Both the position numbers and the translations under genes were made by a program. From the NCBI RefSeq assembly GCF_001426925.1, contig NZ_LMFR01000012.1, positions 521,646 through 585,645 of the forward strand: 64,000 nucleotides of DNA, written 5' to 3'. This document shows, in pieces, positions 17,521-26,378 of the stretch; positions within the stretch are counted from its first letter, which is position 1, and each line of letters opens with the position of its first letter. The stretch is from Microbacterium sp. Root53. Lineage in GTDB: Bacteria > Actinomycetota > Actinomycetes > Actinomycetales > Microbacteriaceae. The notes under the pieces were generated by a model, which was given only the letters and a program-made list of their open reading frames with translations, did no database searches and had not been told where the DNA came from.

Positions 17521-18639
17521 TTACGGCGAGTTCTCCGACTCGACCGTGATCTCGCCGGCGATGATCGCCTCCTGCAGGGCGGCGATCTCGTCGAGCGTGC
17601 CCTCGGGCAGCTCGGCCTCGAAGTCGTGGAAGCTCGACAGCGCGACGCCGCCGTTCTCCAGCGTGCCGATGTAGGGGGCCGGGTCGAACTCGCCCGCGGC
17701 GGCCGCCTTGGTGGCGTCGTACACGGCCTGGTCGATCGCCTTCATGATCGACACGAGCGTGATGTCCGCGAGGTCCGGGTCCTTGACCGCGAGGTCGCTG
17801 TCCACACCCATGAGCAGCACGTCCTGGCCGCCGTCGCGGATGGCGGCCGCGGCGCTGGTGTAGATGGGGCCGCCGACGGGCAGGATCACGTCGACGCCCT
17901 GGTCGAGGATGCCCTGCGCGGTCTGGCGCGCGACGTCGTTGGCCTCGAAGCCGCCCGTGAACGAGCCGCTCTGCGCCTCGGCGTCCCAGCCCACGACCTC
18001 GACCGCGGCGCCCTTGTCCTCGTTGTACTTCTCGACGCCGAGCTGGAAGCCGTCCATGAACACGGCGACCGACGGGATCTGCATGCCGCCGAAGGTGCCG
18101 ACCTTGTTCACACCGCTCTCGGCCGACCACGCCGCCGCGGCGTAGCCGCCCAGGTACGCGGCCTCGGCCGTGTTGAAGACGAGCGGCTTGATGTTCGGCG
18201 CGTCGGTGGTGCCGTCGAAGTCGGTGTCCGCGTAGTCGTCGATGATCGCGTAGTTCACGTCGGGGTTCGCCGTGGCCGACTCGACCGTCGCCGCGGCCAG
18301 GTTGAAGCCGACGGAGATGATCAGCGAGCAGCCGTTCGAGACGAGCGTCTCGAGGTTCGGCGCGTAGTCGTTCGCGCTGGTCGACTCCATCTCCTGGGCC
18401 TCGACGCCGAGCTCCTCCGCGATGCGGTCCATGCCCTCCTTGGCCGACTGGTTGAAGGAGCGGTCGTTCCAGCCACCCTCGTCCGAGATGAGGCAGGGGA
18501 TGAAGTCGTCGGCGGGCTCCGGAGCGGCCGAGCCGCCGGGGGTCTCCTCCTCGGGCGCCGCGCCGCAGCCGGCGAGCAGGATCGCCGTGCCGGCGATCGC
18601 GAGGCCGGCGAGCGCGGCCTTCCGGGTGGTCCTGATCAC
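17521..18639 (-). CDS. BMP-family nucleoside-binding lipoprotein
   Basis: Extracytoplasmic receptor of the BMP/PnrA family for nucleosides, 372 aa. I choose GTG at 18639: GGAGG lies 5 nt before it and the protein then opens with an ideal lipoprotein signal, MIRTTRK, a hydrophobic stretch and LLAGC, with the lipidated Cys at 25. An ATG four codons upstream has no ribosome binding site because it precedes the GGAGG. After an acidic linker comes the domain typical of the family (DEGGWNDRSFNQSAKEG). It is the first gene of the operon with ATPase, two permeases, cdd, deoA and add. Confidence 0.93.
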   Translation of the reverse strand: MIRTTRKAALAGLAIAGTAILLAGCGAAPEEETPGGSAAPEPADDFIPCLISDEGGWNDRSFNQSAKEGMDRIAEELGVEAQEMESTSANDYAPNLETLVSNGCSLIISVGFNLAAATVESATANPDVNYAIIDDYADTDFDGTTDAPNIKPLVFNTAEAAYLGGYAAAAWSAESGVNKVGTFGGMQIPSVAVFMDGFQLGVEKYNEDKGAAVEVVGWDAEAQSGSFTGGFEANDVARQTAQGILDQGVDVILPVGGPIYTSAAAAIRDGGQDVLLMGVDSDLAVKDPDLADITLVSIMKAIDQAVYDATKAAAAGEFDPAPYIGTLENGGVALSSFHDFEAELPEGTLDEIAALQEAIIAGEITVESENSP

Positions 18640-18671
18640 ACTGTCCTCCATGAAGAACGTCGGCCCCGGAT

Positions 18672-18696
18672 GTGCGGGGGCGCTATGCGGCCCCGC
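18672..18696. other. Small hairpin in the BMP operon leader
   Basis: TGCGGGG (18672-18678) pairs with CCCCGCA (18690-18696) around an 11-nt loop, 33 bp upstream of the BMP GTG. It may lie in the 5' leader. The rest of the gap up to the manC-type gene (18697-18819) shows no other clear structure. Confidence 0.4.
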
Positions 18697-18819
18697 ATGG
18701 GCGCGGGGCGATACGCTCACGCTACATAACGTCGACCGAGCATTCCGCCCAGAGCAGGGCCCCGAAACGCGATAGTTACAAAACCGCCTCGCGCGGCGCG
18801 CTCACGCCGGCGTCCGCGG

Positions 18820-19932
18820 TCAGAGGACGCTGTCGCGTCCGTCCTCGTGCAGGCGGCCCACGACGCTCTTCACGCGCTGCGCGTGCTCGCTCGTCGTGAC
18901 GAGGAGGGCGTCGTCCGTGTCCACCACGATCAGCCCCTCGACGCCGACGACCGCGATCACGCGGTTGGTCTGCGAGACGACCAGCCCCGTGGACTCGTCG
19001 ACCAGCACCTTGTCGTTCTGACCGAGGATCGACATCGTGTCCGGCCGGCCGCCGGAGATGAGCTTCGCCAGGCTCGCGAAGTCCCCCACGTCGTCCCAGT
19101 CGAAGTGGCCGGGGATGACCGCCAGGCGACCCTTGGCCGCGGCCGGCTCGGCGACCGCGTAGTCGATCGCGATCTTCTTCAGCCCGGGCCAGACGCGGTC
19201 GCACACCTCGGCGCGGCGGTCGGTGTCCCACGCCCGCGCGATCTCGAGCAGGCCGGCGTGCAGCTCGGGCTCGTTCGCGGCGAGCTCCTCCAGCAGGACG
19301 TCGGCCCGCGAGATGAACATGCCCGCGTTCCACAGGTAGTTGCGGTCCGCGTAGTAGCGGCGCGCGGTCTCGAGGTCGGGCTTCTCCACGAAGCTCTCCA
19401 CGATGGCCGCCATCGGCGCGCCGTCGACGTCGATCTCGTCGCCCTTCTTGATGTAGCCGAAGCCGACCGACGCCTCGCTCGGCGCGATGCCGATCGTGCA
19501 GATGTAGCCCGCGCGCGCGGCCGCGACGGCCTGCTGCACCGAGAACTCGAACGCGCGCTGCCGCGTGATGTGGTGGTCGGCGGCGAAGGAGCCGATGATC
19601 ACGCCGGGCTCGCGCTGCTCCAGGATGGCGGCGGCGAGGCCGATCGCGGCGGCGGAGTCGCGCTGCGACGCCTCGATGAAGACGTTCGCGAGCGGGATCT
19701 CGGGGAGCTCCTCCTCGACGCGGGACTCGTGCGCGCTGCCCGTGACGACCGCGATGCGGTCCGGTCCGGTCAGCGGCAGCAGACGGTCCCACGTGTTCCG
19801 CAGCAGCGACACTCCCGACCCGGTGAGGTCATGCAGGAACTTGGGCGCCTCGGCGCGCGAGAGGGGCCACAGGCGCGAGCCGACTCCCCCTGCGGGGATG
19901 ACGGCGTAGAAGTGCTCGATCTCGGCAGGCAT
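18820..19932 (-). CDS. manC: Mannose-1-phosphate guanylyltransferase
   Basis: Makes GDP-mannose from mannose 1-phosphate and GTP for cell-envelope glycans and glycolipids. The 370-aa nucleotidyltransferase has the signature VIPAGGVGSRLWPLSR and PKFL for nucleotide and metal binding, the FVEKPD motif and the NAGMF loop, and ends in a short left-handed-helix-like segment. There is no C-terminal isomerase domain, so it is monofunctional. I place the start at ATG 19932 (GGAG just upstream); ATGs at 19956 and 19992 would add 8 or 20 residues unlike the family, and the first of them is embedded in a palindrome. The divergent neighbour is sdhC. Confidence 0.88.
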   Translation of the reverse strand: MPAEIEHFYAVIPAGGVGSRLWPLSRAEAPKFLHDLTGSGVSLLRNTWDRLLPLTGPDRIAVVTGSAHESRVEEELPEIPLANVFIEASQRDSAAAIGLAAAILEQREPGVIIGSFAADHHITRQRAFEFSVQQAVAAARAGYICTIGIAPSEASVGFGYIKKGDEIDVDGAPMAAIVESFVEKPDLETARRYYADRNYLWNAGMFISRADVLLEELAANEPELHAGLLEIARAWDTDRRAEVCDRVWPGLKKIAIDYAVAEPAAAKGRLAVIPGHFDWDDVGDFASLAKLISGGRPDTMSILGQNDKVLVDESTGLVVSQTNRVIAVVGVEGLIVVDTDDALLVTTSEHAQRVKSVVGRLHEDGRDSVL

Positions 19933-19957
19933 GCGCTCCACGCTACCGGTTCCCATT

Positions 19958-19975
19958 TCTCTCGACGTCGAGAGA
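19958..19975. promoter_or_regulatory. 18-bp palindrome between manC and sdhC
   Basis: TCTCTCGACGTCGAGAGA is a perfect palindrome in the region between the manC-type gene and sdhCDAB, about 115 bp upstream of sdhC. It has the size of a dimeric repressor site. The cognate protein is not identifiable here. Confidence 0.5.
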
Positions 19976-19976
19976 G

Positions 19977-19988
19977 TTAGGTTCGCCT
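19977..19988 (+). promoter_or_regulatory. Partial DtxR/IdeR-like iron box
   Basis: TTAGGTTCGCCT agrees with the first twelve positions of the iron-box consensus TWAGGTTAGSCT except one; the right half of the box is poor. It precedes the probable sdhC -10 (TAGAGT, 20015-20020). Iron control of succinate dehydrogenase is common in actinobacteria, but this single half-site is weak evidence. Confidence 0.3.
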
Positions 19989-20088
19989 TCATCGCGGAAC
20001 CGCGCGCGCCGCAATAGAGTTGGGGTGCCTACGGCCCGCCCCGCGCGCCATCCGGGCGACGACCTCGCAACGATCAGGGAGGAACGAC

Positions 20089-20523
20089 GTGTCCGCTCCT
20101 ACGCGTCTGACATTGTCGGTGGCGGAGACCACCTCGAGGGTCCCCCGGGGCACCCTCTACCGCGGCCGTGAGGGCATGTGGTCCTGGGTGCTCCACCGCA
20201 TCACCGGCGTGGCCATCTTCTTCTTCCTGCTCGTGCACGTGCTCGACACCGCGCTCATCCGGGTCTCCCCCGAGGCGTACGACGCGGTCATCGGCACCTA
20301 CAAGCACCCCATCATGGGCCTCGGCGAGATCGCCCTCGTCGGCGCGATCGCGTTCCACGCCTTCAACGGCCTGCGCATCATCCTGGTCGACTTCTGGGCG
20401 CGCGGCGCGCAGTACCAGCGCCAGCTCTTCTGGGGCGTCATCGCCGTCTGGGTCGTCGTGATGGCCGGCTTCGTGCCCCGCCAGCTGATCAACACGTTCT
20501 CGCACATCGGAGGGGGCCACTGA
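20089..20523 (+). CDS. sdhC: Succinate dehydrogenase cytochrome b556 subunit
   Basis: Membrane anchor subunit of respiratory complex II, 144 aa with three transmembrane helices. The family motif LHRITG lies at about 35-40. The His in the second helix region ([10 protein letters not shown]) is the likely heme ligand. GTG at 20089 is chosen because AGGGAGGAA ends 4-5 nt upstream; the open frame extends further but without a better start. The stop overlaps the sdhD start as TGATG. It is the first gene of sdhCDAB. Confidence 0.94.
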   Translation: MSAPTRLTLSVAETTSRVPRGTLYRGREGMWSWVLHRITGVAIFFFLLVHVLDTALIRVSPEAYDAVIGTYKHPIMGLGEIALVGAIAFHAFNGLRIILVDFWARGAQYQRQLFWGVIAVWVVVMAGFVPRQLINTFSHIGGGH

Positions 20524-20981
20524 TGACCGCCGACACCCTGGCCGCGCCCCGCGCGCCGCACAGCGCCCCCCGCAACAAGGGCGTGAACCTCGAGAAGTGG
20601 GGCTGGATCTACATGCGCGTCTCGGGCGTGCTGCTGGTCGTGCTGATCTTCGGACACCTCTTCGTGAACCTCGTCGCCCCCGAGGGCGGCGTGCACGCGC
20701 TGAACTTCGCGTTCGTCGCCGGCAAGTTCGCCTCGCCGTTCTGGCAGTGGTGGGACGTCCTGATGCTGTGGCTGGCGTTCATCCACGGCGCCAACGGCAT
20801 GCGCACGATCGTGAACGACTACGTGCACAACGCGAAGGTCCGCTCGGCGCTGGTGTGGGTCATCTGGATCGCCGCCGCCGTGATGATCGTGCTCGGCACG
20901 CTCGTGGTGTTCACGTTCGACCCGTGCCTGGGCGTCACGCCCGACAGCACGCTGTGGGACATGTGCCAGGCGCAGGCCTGA
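20523..20981 (+). CDS. sdhD: Succinate dehydrogenase membrane anchor subunit
   Basis: The second hydrophobic anchor of complex II, 152 aa. A polar N-terminus of about 35 residues is followed by three helices. [15 protein letters not shown] carries the His and Asp/Tyr residues near the heme and quinone site. The last 20 residues, with two Cys, face outward. Translation is coupled to sdhC by TGATG. A 20-bp spacer with AAGGGAT leads into sdhA. Confidence 0.93.
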   Translation: MTADTLAAPRAPHSAPRNKGVNLEKWGWIYMRVSGVLLVVLIFGHLFVNLVAPEGGVHALNFAFVAGKFASPFWQWWDVLMLWLAFIHGANGMRTIVNDYVHNAKVRSALVWVIWIAAAVMIVLGTLVVFTFDPCLGVTPDSTLWDMCQAQA

Positions 20982-21001
20982 CGGAAGAACGAATAAGGGA
21001 T

Positions 21002-22828
21002 ATGGCAACGCAGACCAGCGAGTCCGTCGTGCGCGACGGCGTCCACTACCACCAGTTCGACATCGTCATCGTGGGCGCCGGCGGCGCCGGCATGCGCGCG
21101 GCGATCGAGGCCGGCCCCGGCGCGAAGACCGCCGTGATCACGAAGCTCTACCCCACCCGCTCGCACACGGGCGCGGCGCAGGGCGGCATGGCCGCGGCGC
21201 TCGCGAACGTCGAGGAGGACTCGTGGGAGTGGCACACCTTCGACACGGTCAAGGGCGGCGACTACCTCGTCGACCAGGACGCCGCGGAGATCCTCGCCAA
21301 GGAGGCCATCGACGCGGTCATCGACCTCGAGAACATGGGCCTGCCGTTCAACCGCACGCCCGACGGCAAGATCGATCAGCGGCGCTTCGGCGGCCACACG
21401 GCCGAGCACGGCAAGAGCCCGGTGCGCCGCGCGTGCTACGCCGCCGACCGCACGGGCCACATGATCCTGCAGACGCTGTTCCAGAACTGCGTCAAGCTCG
21501 GCATCAACTTCTTCAACGAGTTCTACGCGCTCGACCTCATCACGGTGAAGGACGCCGACGGGAAGACGCAGATCGCGGGCGTCGTCGCGTACGAGCTCGC
21601 CACGGGCGACCTGCACGTCTTCCATTCGAAGGCCGTGATCTTCGCGACCGGCGGCTTCGGCAAGATCTTCAAGACCACGTCCAACGCGCACACCCTCACG
21701 GGCGACGGCGTCGGCATCGTGTGGCGCAAGGGCCTGCCGCTCGAGGACGTGGAGTTCTTCCAGTTCCACCCGACCGGCCTGGCGGGCCTGGGCATCCTGC
21801 TCACCGAGGGAGCCCGCGGCGAGGGCGCCATCCTGCGCAACGCCTCGGGTGAGCGGTTCATGGAGCGCTACGCCCCCACCATCAAGGACCTCGCGCCGCG
21901 AGACATCGTCGCGCGCTGCATGGTGCAGGAGGTCCGCGAGGGCCGCGGCGCCGGCCCCAACAAGGACTACGTGCTGCTCGACTGCACGCACCTGGGCGCC
22001 GAGGTGCTCGAGACCAAGCTCCCGGACATCACGGAGTTCGCGCGCACGTACCTCGGCATCGACCCGGTTGTCGAGCCGGTGCCCGTGATGCCGACCGCGC
22101 ACTACGCGATGGGCGGCATCCCGACCAACAACGACGCCGAGGTGCTGGCCGACAACGAGACCGTCGTCCCCGGCCTGTACGCCGCCGGCGAGTGCGCCTG
22201 CGTGTCGGTGCACGGCGCCAACCGCCTCGGCACCAACTCGCTGCTCGACATCAACGTGTTCGGCAAGCGCGCCGGACGCAACGCGGTCGAGTACGTGAAG
22301 AGCGCCGACTTCGTGCCGCTGCCCGCGGACCCCGCCGCGGGCGTCCGCGACATGATCGAGGGCATCCGCTCCGCCAAGGGCACCGAGCGCATCTCCGACA
22401 TCCGCAAGAAGCTGCAGGAGGAGATGGACGACAAGGCCCAGGTGTTCCGCACCGAGGAGAGCCTGACGGACGTCCTGGGCACGATCGCGGAGCTGCGCGA
22501 CCGCTACCGCAACATCTACGTGGACGACAAGGGCAAGCGGTACAACACCGACCTGCTCGAGGCCGTGGAGCTGGGCTTCCTGCTCGACATCGCCGAGATC
22601 GTCGCCTACGCGGCCCGCAACCGCCGCGAGAGCCGCGGCGGCCACATGCGCGAGGACTACCAGGCGCGCGACGACGAGCAGTACATGAAGCACACGATGG
22701 CGTACCTCACGGGCGACCCGCACTCGTCGAACCCCGAGGACCACATCAAGCTGGACTGGAAGCCGGTCGTATTCACCAAGAACGAGAAGGGCGAGTTCGT
22801 CTACCCGCCCCTGGAGAGGAAGTACTGA
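21002..22828 (+). CDS. sdhA: Succinate dehydrogenase flavoprotein subunit
   Basis: Catalytic subunit that oxidises succinate to fumarate in the citric acid cycle, 608 aa. The FAD motif [13 protein letters not shown] begins at about 22. [10 protein letters not shown] carries the covalently flavinylated His at 55. The FQFHPTGL and [13 protein letters not shown] motifs form the dicarboxylate site and the nucleotide lobe. The C-terminal helical domain ends [17 protein letters not shown]. Length and motifs are those of the typical SdhA with SdhC/SdhD partners. It overlaps sdhB by one base. Confidence 0.97.
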   Translation: MATQTSESVVRDGVHYHQFDIVIVGAGGAGMRAAIEAGPGAKTAVITKLYPTRSHTGAAQGGMAAALANVEEDSWEWHTFDTVKGGDYLVDQDAAEILAKEAIDAVIDLENMGLPFNRTPDGKIDQRRFGGHTAEHGKSPVRRACYAADRTGHMILQTLFQNCVKLGINFFNEFYALDLITVKDADGKTQIAGVVAYELATGDLHVFHSKAVIFATGGFGKIFKTTSNAHTLTGDGVGIVWRKGLPLEDVEFFQFHPTGLAGLGILLTEGARGEGAILRNASGERFMERYAPTIKDLAPRDIVARCMVQEVREGRGAGPNKDYVLLDCTHLGAEVLETKLPDITEFARTYLGIDPVVEPVPVMPTAHYAMGGIPTNNDAEVLADNETVVPGLYAAGECACVSVHGANRLGTNSLLDINVFGKRAGRNAVEYVKSADFVPLPADPAAGVRDMIEGIRSAKGTERISDIRKKLQEEMDDKAQVFRTEESLTDVLGTIAELRDRYRNIYVDDKGKRYNTDLLEAVELGFLLDIAEIVAYAARNRRESRGGHMREDYQARDDEQYMKHTMAYLTGDPHSSNPEDHIKLDWKPVVFTKNEKGEFVYPPLERKY

Positions 22829-23643
22829 TGGCCGCCGCCGTCGTGACCGAGGACACCGCCGCTCCCGCGCCCGCCGAGTCGAACGACTCCGGCATCCAGT
22901 CGTATCTCGTCACGTTCATCATCCGCCGCTTCGACCCCGAGGTCGACAGCGAGCCGCGCTGGGTGGACTACGACGTCGAGATGTACTCGACCGACCGCGT
23001 GCTCGACGCCCTGCACCGCATCAAGTGGGACCAGGACGGCTCGCTCGCGTTCCGCCGCTCGTGCGCCCACGGCATCTGCGGCTCGGACGCCATGCGCATC
23101 AACGGCCGCAACCGCCTCGCCTGCAAGACGCTGATCAAGGACCTCGACATCTCGAAGCCGATCTACGTCGAGGCGATCAAGGGCCTGCCGCTCGAGAAGG
23201 ACCTCATCGTCGACATGGACCCGTTCTTCGCGGCCTACCGCGAGGTCCAGCCCTTCCTGCAGGCGAACTCGGCGCCCGAGAAGGGCAAGGAGCGCGTGCA
23301 GTCCGTGTCGGACCGCGCGATCTTCGACGACACCACCAAGTGCATCCTGTGCGCCGCGTGCACGTCGTCGTGCCCCGTGTTCTGGACGGACGGCCAGTAC
23401 TTCGGCCCGGCGGCGATCGTGAACGCGCACCGCTTCATCTTCGACTCGCGCGACGACGCGGGCGACGTGCGCCTGGACATCCTGAACGACAAGGAGGGCG
23501 TGTGGCGCTGCCGCACGACCTTCAACTGCACCGAGGCGTGCCCGCGCGGCATCGAGATCACGAAGGCGATCGCCGACGTGAAGCAGGCGCTCGTCCGCGG
23601 CACCGACGCGCAGAAGAAGGCGCTCAAGCTGCTGCACGCCTGA
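22828..23643 (+). CDS. sdhB: Succinate dehydrogenase iron-sulfur subunit
   Basis: Electron-transfer subunit of complex II, 271 aa. The N-terminal domain holds the [2Fe-2S] ligands in SCAHGICGSDAM and LACKT. The C-terminal domain has CILCAACTSSCPV and CTEACPRGI for the [4Fe-4S] and [3Fe-4S] clusters. An Ala/Pro/Glu-rich N-terminal extension of about 20 residues precedes the ferredoxin fold. It is the last gene of the operon and is followed by a strong terminator. Confidence 0.97.
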   Translation: MAAAVVTEDTAAPAPAESNDSGIQSYLVTFIIRRFDPEVDSEPRWVDYDVEMYSTDRVLDALHRIKWDQDGSLAFRRSCAHGICGSDAMRINGRNRLACKTLIKDLDISKPIYVEAIKGLPLEKDLIVDMDPFFAAYREVQPFLQANSAPEKGKERVQSVSDRAIFDDTTKCILCAACTSSCPVFWTDGQYFGPAAIVNAHRFIFDSRDDAGDVRLDILNDKEGVWRCRTTFNCTEACPRGIEITKAIADVKQALVRGTDAQKKALKLLHA

Positions 23644-23659
23644 CGCCTCCTCGCTCGTC

Positions 23660-23690
23660 AAGGGCCCGTGGCTGATGCCACGGGCCCTTT
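23660..23690 (+). terminator. Terminator after sdhB
   Basis: AAGGGCCCGTGGC (23660-23672) pairs perfectly with GCCACGGGCCCTT (23677-23689) around a TGAT loop, with TTT at the end. It is the clearest intrinsic terminator of the window. Confidence 0.9.
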
Positions 23691-23730
23691 CGCATGCCCG
23701 GGCTGGTGTCTCTCCGGATCTCGCGGTACA

Positions 23731-23761
23731 GTTTCTGCAGAGCAGATTTCGTTTCTGCAGA
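23731..23761 (+). promoter_or_regulatory. Direct repeats GTTTCTGCAGA before Rieske operon
   Basis: GTTTCTGCAGA occurs at 23731-23741 and again at 23751-23761, exactly 20 bp apart. The first copy also fits TTCTG-N5-CAGAT. A probable -10, TACAGT, overlaps the start of the first copy. Similar TTCTG-N5-CAGAA sites precede the MatC-like carrier gene and overlap the start of the IclR gene at 28423. The sites are likely operators of that regulator. Confidence 0.6.
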
Positions 23762-23780
23762 TGACCGTGAAGGATTGGCG

Positions 23781-25265
23781 ATGACGACAAGCCCCACCAT
23801 CTACGACGAGGTGCGCAACGGCATGCTGCCCGCGCACATCTACAACGATGCCGAGATCTTCGAACGCGAACGCAGGAACCTCTTCAGCCGCGCGTGGCTG
23901 TTCGTCGGCCACGAGTCGGAGATTCCCCAGCCGGGCGATTACGTCGTCCGCAAGGTGCTGGACGACTCGTTCATCGTGGTGCGAGACGAGAAGGGCGAGA
24001 TCCGCGCCCACTTCAACATGTGTCTGCACCGCGGCATGCAGGTGTGCCGTGCGGAGATGGGCAACGCCTCGCACTTCCGCTGCCCTTATCACGGCTGGTC
24101 CTACCGCAACGACGGCCGGATCGTGGGACTGCCGTTCCATCAGGAGGCGTACGGCGGCGAAGAGGGCTTCAGCCGCAAGGGGGCCCGCCTCCTTCCGGCG
24201 CCGAACCTCGACACGTACAACGGGTTGATCTTCATCAGCATGGATCCGGACGCACCGAGTCTCCCCGACTACCTCGGCGACTTCGCGTTCTTCCTCGACT
24301 TCTACACGAAGCAGTCCGCCGCGGGCATCGAGCTGCGGGGCCCGCAACGCTGGCGCGTGAACGCCAACTGGAAGATCGGCGCCGAGAACTTCGCGGGCGA
24401 CATGTACCACACGCCCCAGACGCACACGTCCGTCGTGGAGATCGGCCTGTTCCGCGAGCCGAAGGCCGAGAAGCGCAAGGACGGCAACACGTACTGGGCC
24501 GGAAACGGCGGCGGCACCACCTACAAACTGCCGCCGGGGACGCTCGAGGAGCGGCTGCGCTACGTCGGATATCCCGACGACATGATCGAGCGGATGAAGC
24601 AGACCTGGTCGCAGGAGCAGCTCGATGTGATCGGCGACAACGGATTCATGATCTCGGCCGCATCCGTCTTCCCGAACATGAGCCTGGTGCACAACTGGCC
24701 CAAGGTGGAGGACGGCGACGATGTGCTCCCCTTCATCTCGCTGCGCACCTGGGTGCCGATCAGCGAGTGCGAGACCGAGGTCTACTCGTGGTTCGCGGTC
24801 GCGGCCGATGCGCCCGAGGAGTTCAAGGAGCTCAGCTACAAGGCGTACCTCATGTGCTTCGGCTCGACCGGCATGTTCGAGCAGGACGACGTCGAGAACT
24901 GGGTGTCGCTGACGAACACCGCCAAGGGCGCGATGGCGAGGCGCCTGCTGCTGAACAGCCGCATGGGCATGCTGAAGGACGGCAGCCCCGTCGTGGAGCC
25001 GCTCGGCGACGACGAGTGGGCGGGGCCCGGCGTCGCGCACGTCGGATACGGCGAGTACAACCAGCGCCACCTGCTCGAGCGCTGGGCCGACTACGTGGAG
25101 GCGGATGCGCCGGAGCCGCAGCGGCCGATCGGACTGGGCGGGGTGCGACTGACGCCCTCGGCGGCGGCCGCCGCCGCGGCGGGCGACTGCGCGACCGGTG
25201 ATTCCTGCGACGCGGGCACCGCGGCCGGCGACGGCGCGGTGGACACGGAAGGAGTGACGGCATGA
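23781..25265 (+). CDS. Aromatic ring-hydroxylating dioxygenase, alpha subunit
   Basis: Catalytic subunit of a Rieske non-heme iron oxygenase, which would convert an aromatic acid to a cis-dihydrodiol. In the 494 residues, the Rieske [2Fe-2S] ligands are Cys 81/His 83 (CLHRG) and Cys 101/His 104 (CPYHGW). The mononuclear iron site is ENFAGDMYHTPQTH, with His 210 and His 215, bridging Asp 207, and a third Asp in FEQDD (about 370). Overall it looks like the phthalate 3,4-dioxygenase/PAH dioxygenase group of Gram-positives. After about residue 460 there is an unusual Ala/Gly-rich tail with two Cys. The ATG follows GAAGGA, and the end overlaps the beta-subunit gene as ATGA. The exact substrate is unknown. 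Confidence 0.9.
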   Translation: MTTSPTIYDEVRNGMLPAHIYNDAEIFERERRNLFSRAWLFVGHESEIPQPGDYVVRKVLDDSFIVVRDEKGEIRAHFNMCLHRGMQVCRAEMGNASHFRCPYHGWSYRNDGRIVGLPFHQEAYGGEEGFSRKGARLLPAPNLDTYNGLIFISMDPDAPSLPDYLGDFAFFLDFYTKQSAAGIELRGPQRWRVNANWKIGAENFAGDMYHTPQTHTSVVEIGLFREPKAEKRKDGNTYWAGNGGGTTYKLPPGTLEERLRYVGYPDDMIERMKQTWSQEQLDVIGDNGFMISAASVFPNMSLVHNWPKVEDGDDVLPFISLRTWVPISECETEVYSWFAVAADAPEEFKELSYKAYLMCFGSTGMFEQDDVENWVSLTNTAKGAMARRLLLNSRMGMLKDGSPVVEPLGDDEWAGPGVAHVGYGEYNQRHLLERWADYVEADAPEPQRPIGLGGVRLTPSAAAAAAAGDCATGDSCDAGTAAGDGAVDTEGVTA

Positions 25266-25849
25266 CGTTCGTCGGAGCGGAGCTGTCCGCGGAGTCCGTG
25301 CTGAATCGGGGCGCGACGCAGGCCCGCAAGGTCGGACCGTCGCTGTCCTTCGGGGACGCGCGGCACCTCGAGCTGTCGCGCTGGCTGGTCGAGGAGGCGT
25401 ACACGCTCGACGACCAGCGGTACGAGGACTGGCTCGCCACCATCGCGGACGATGTGCACTACCTCATGCCCGTGCGGGTCACGACCGCCCTCGGCGCGGG
25501 CTACACGACCTCTCCGGGCATGGCGCACTGGGACGAGAACAAGTACTCCCTGAGTCGCCGCGTAGCGCGGTTTCTCACCGAGCACGCGTGGACCGAGGAT
25601 CCCCCGTCCCGCCTGCGGCACTACGTCACCAACGTGCGCACGTTCGAGACCGACGTGGAGGGCGAGCTCATCGTCGACTCCGCCGTGCTGCTGTTCCGCA
25701 GCCGCAGCGACACGAATCCCGCGTCGATCCTGTCCGCGCAGCGCGAGGACGTCCTGCGGTGCACGGAGGACGGCTACGTGCTGGCGCGACGTGTGATCAT
25801 GATCGACGAGTCGGTGCTGCGCACCCAGAACCTGGCGATCTTCCTATGA
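25262..25849 (+). CDS. Aromatic ring-hydroxylating dioxygenase, beta subunit
   Basis: Structural small subunit of the Rieske oxygenase, a 195-aa cystatin-like fold. It shows the typical features ARHLELSRWLVEEAYTLDDQRYEDWLATIADDVHYLMP, read here in shorter pieces at about 32-68, and the VTNVRTFETD segment. The ATG overlaps the alpha stop, and its own stop overlaps the next small gene as ATGA, so all three are tightly coupled and probably made in fixed proportion. Confidence 0.92.
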   Translation: MTFVGAELSAESVLNRGATQARKVGPSLSFGDARHLELSRWLVEEAYTLDDQRYEDWLATIADDVHYLMPVRVTTALGAGYTTSPGMAHWDENKYSLSRRVARFLTEHAWTEDPPSRLRHYVTNVRTFETDVEGELIVDSAVLLFRSRSDTNPASILSAQREDVLRCTEDGYVLARRVIMIDESVLRTQNLAIFL

Positions 25850-26166
25850 CTCTCGAATGGGAAGGCGAGGACATCGATCGCGCCGCCGCGCACCGCGCGT
25901 ACGAGGCGCATCAGCGGCTCGTCGAGCGCACGATCGGCGTGCCGCTGACGATCGCAAACGAATTCAGCGAGATCCGTGTATCGCACGTGGAGACCCGAAA
26001 CGGTGCGCGCCTGCTGATCGAGTCGCCGAAGTCGGGCCAGTGGATCGCCCTCGACCCGCTCGAGCTCGAAGCGCTCACGTGGCAGACGACGCAGACCTTC
26101 TCGGCGATGATCGCGTCGCCGTACGAGCCCATGTTCCCGGAGCCGGCACAGTCGCCGGCGGAGTGA
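25846..26166 (+). CDS. Conserved-looking 106-aa protein of unknown function
   Basis: I do not recognise this gene. It encodes 106 residues, acidic at the N-terminus (MTLEWEGEDIDRAAAHRAYEAH). A central beta-rich part (EIRVSHVETRNGARLLIESPKSGQWIALDPLELEALTWQ, given as its span about 44-82) is followed by a Pro-rich end. There are no Cys residues and no signal or membrane segment. It is locked between the dioxygenase beta subunit (4-bp overlap) and the ferredoxin (11 bp), so it is very probably expressed. It could be a third, accessory subunit or assembly factor of the oxygenase. Confidence 0.75.
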   Translation: MTLEWEGEDIDRAAAHRAYEAHQRLVERTIGVPLTIANEFSEIRVSHVETRNGARLLIESPKSGQWIALDPLELEALTWQTTQTFSAMIASPYEPMFPEPAQSPAE

Positions 26167-26177
26167 GAGGTGATGAG

Positions 26178-26378
26178 ATGACCGCCATTGTGAAGGCCGA
26201 CCTCGGCGCCTGCCAGGGCTACGCGAACTGCGTGGTCGGCGCCTCGGACTACTTCGACATCGACGACGACGGCGTGGTCGTGCTGCTGCAGACGGACGTC
26301 CCGGACGCGGAGCTGACGCGCGTCGAGGAGGCGGCCCGCAGCTGCCCGGTGTCGGCGCTGAAGGTGATCCGGGGATGA
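26178..26378 (+). CDS. Small ferredoxin, [3Fe-4S]-type
   Basis: Electron carrier of 66 aa for the Rieske oxygenase. Its cluster ligands are Cys 12 and Cys 18 in CQGYANC (C-x5-C, so one of the four usual Cys is missing) and Cys 56 in CPVSAL. This is the pattern of [3Fe-4S] ferredoxins of actinobacterial P450 and phthalate-type dioxygenase systems. Acidic residues dominate the middle, suited to docking on the reductase. The stop overlaps the reductase start by 4 bp. Confidence 0.92.
   Translation: MTAIVKADLGACQGYANCVVGASDYFDIDDDGVVVLLQTDVPDAELTRVEEAARSCPVSALKVIRG

Noticed and set aside
17521..18720. Upstream ATG or GTG starts for the BMP lipoprotein.
   Set aside because: They lie before the GGAGG ribosome binding site and would add a polar stretch in front of a lipoprotein signal.
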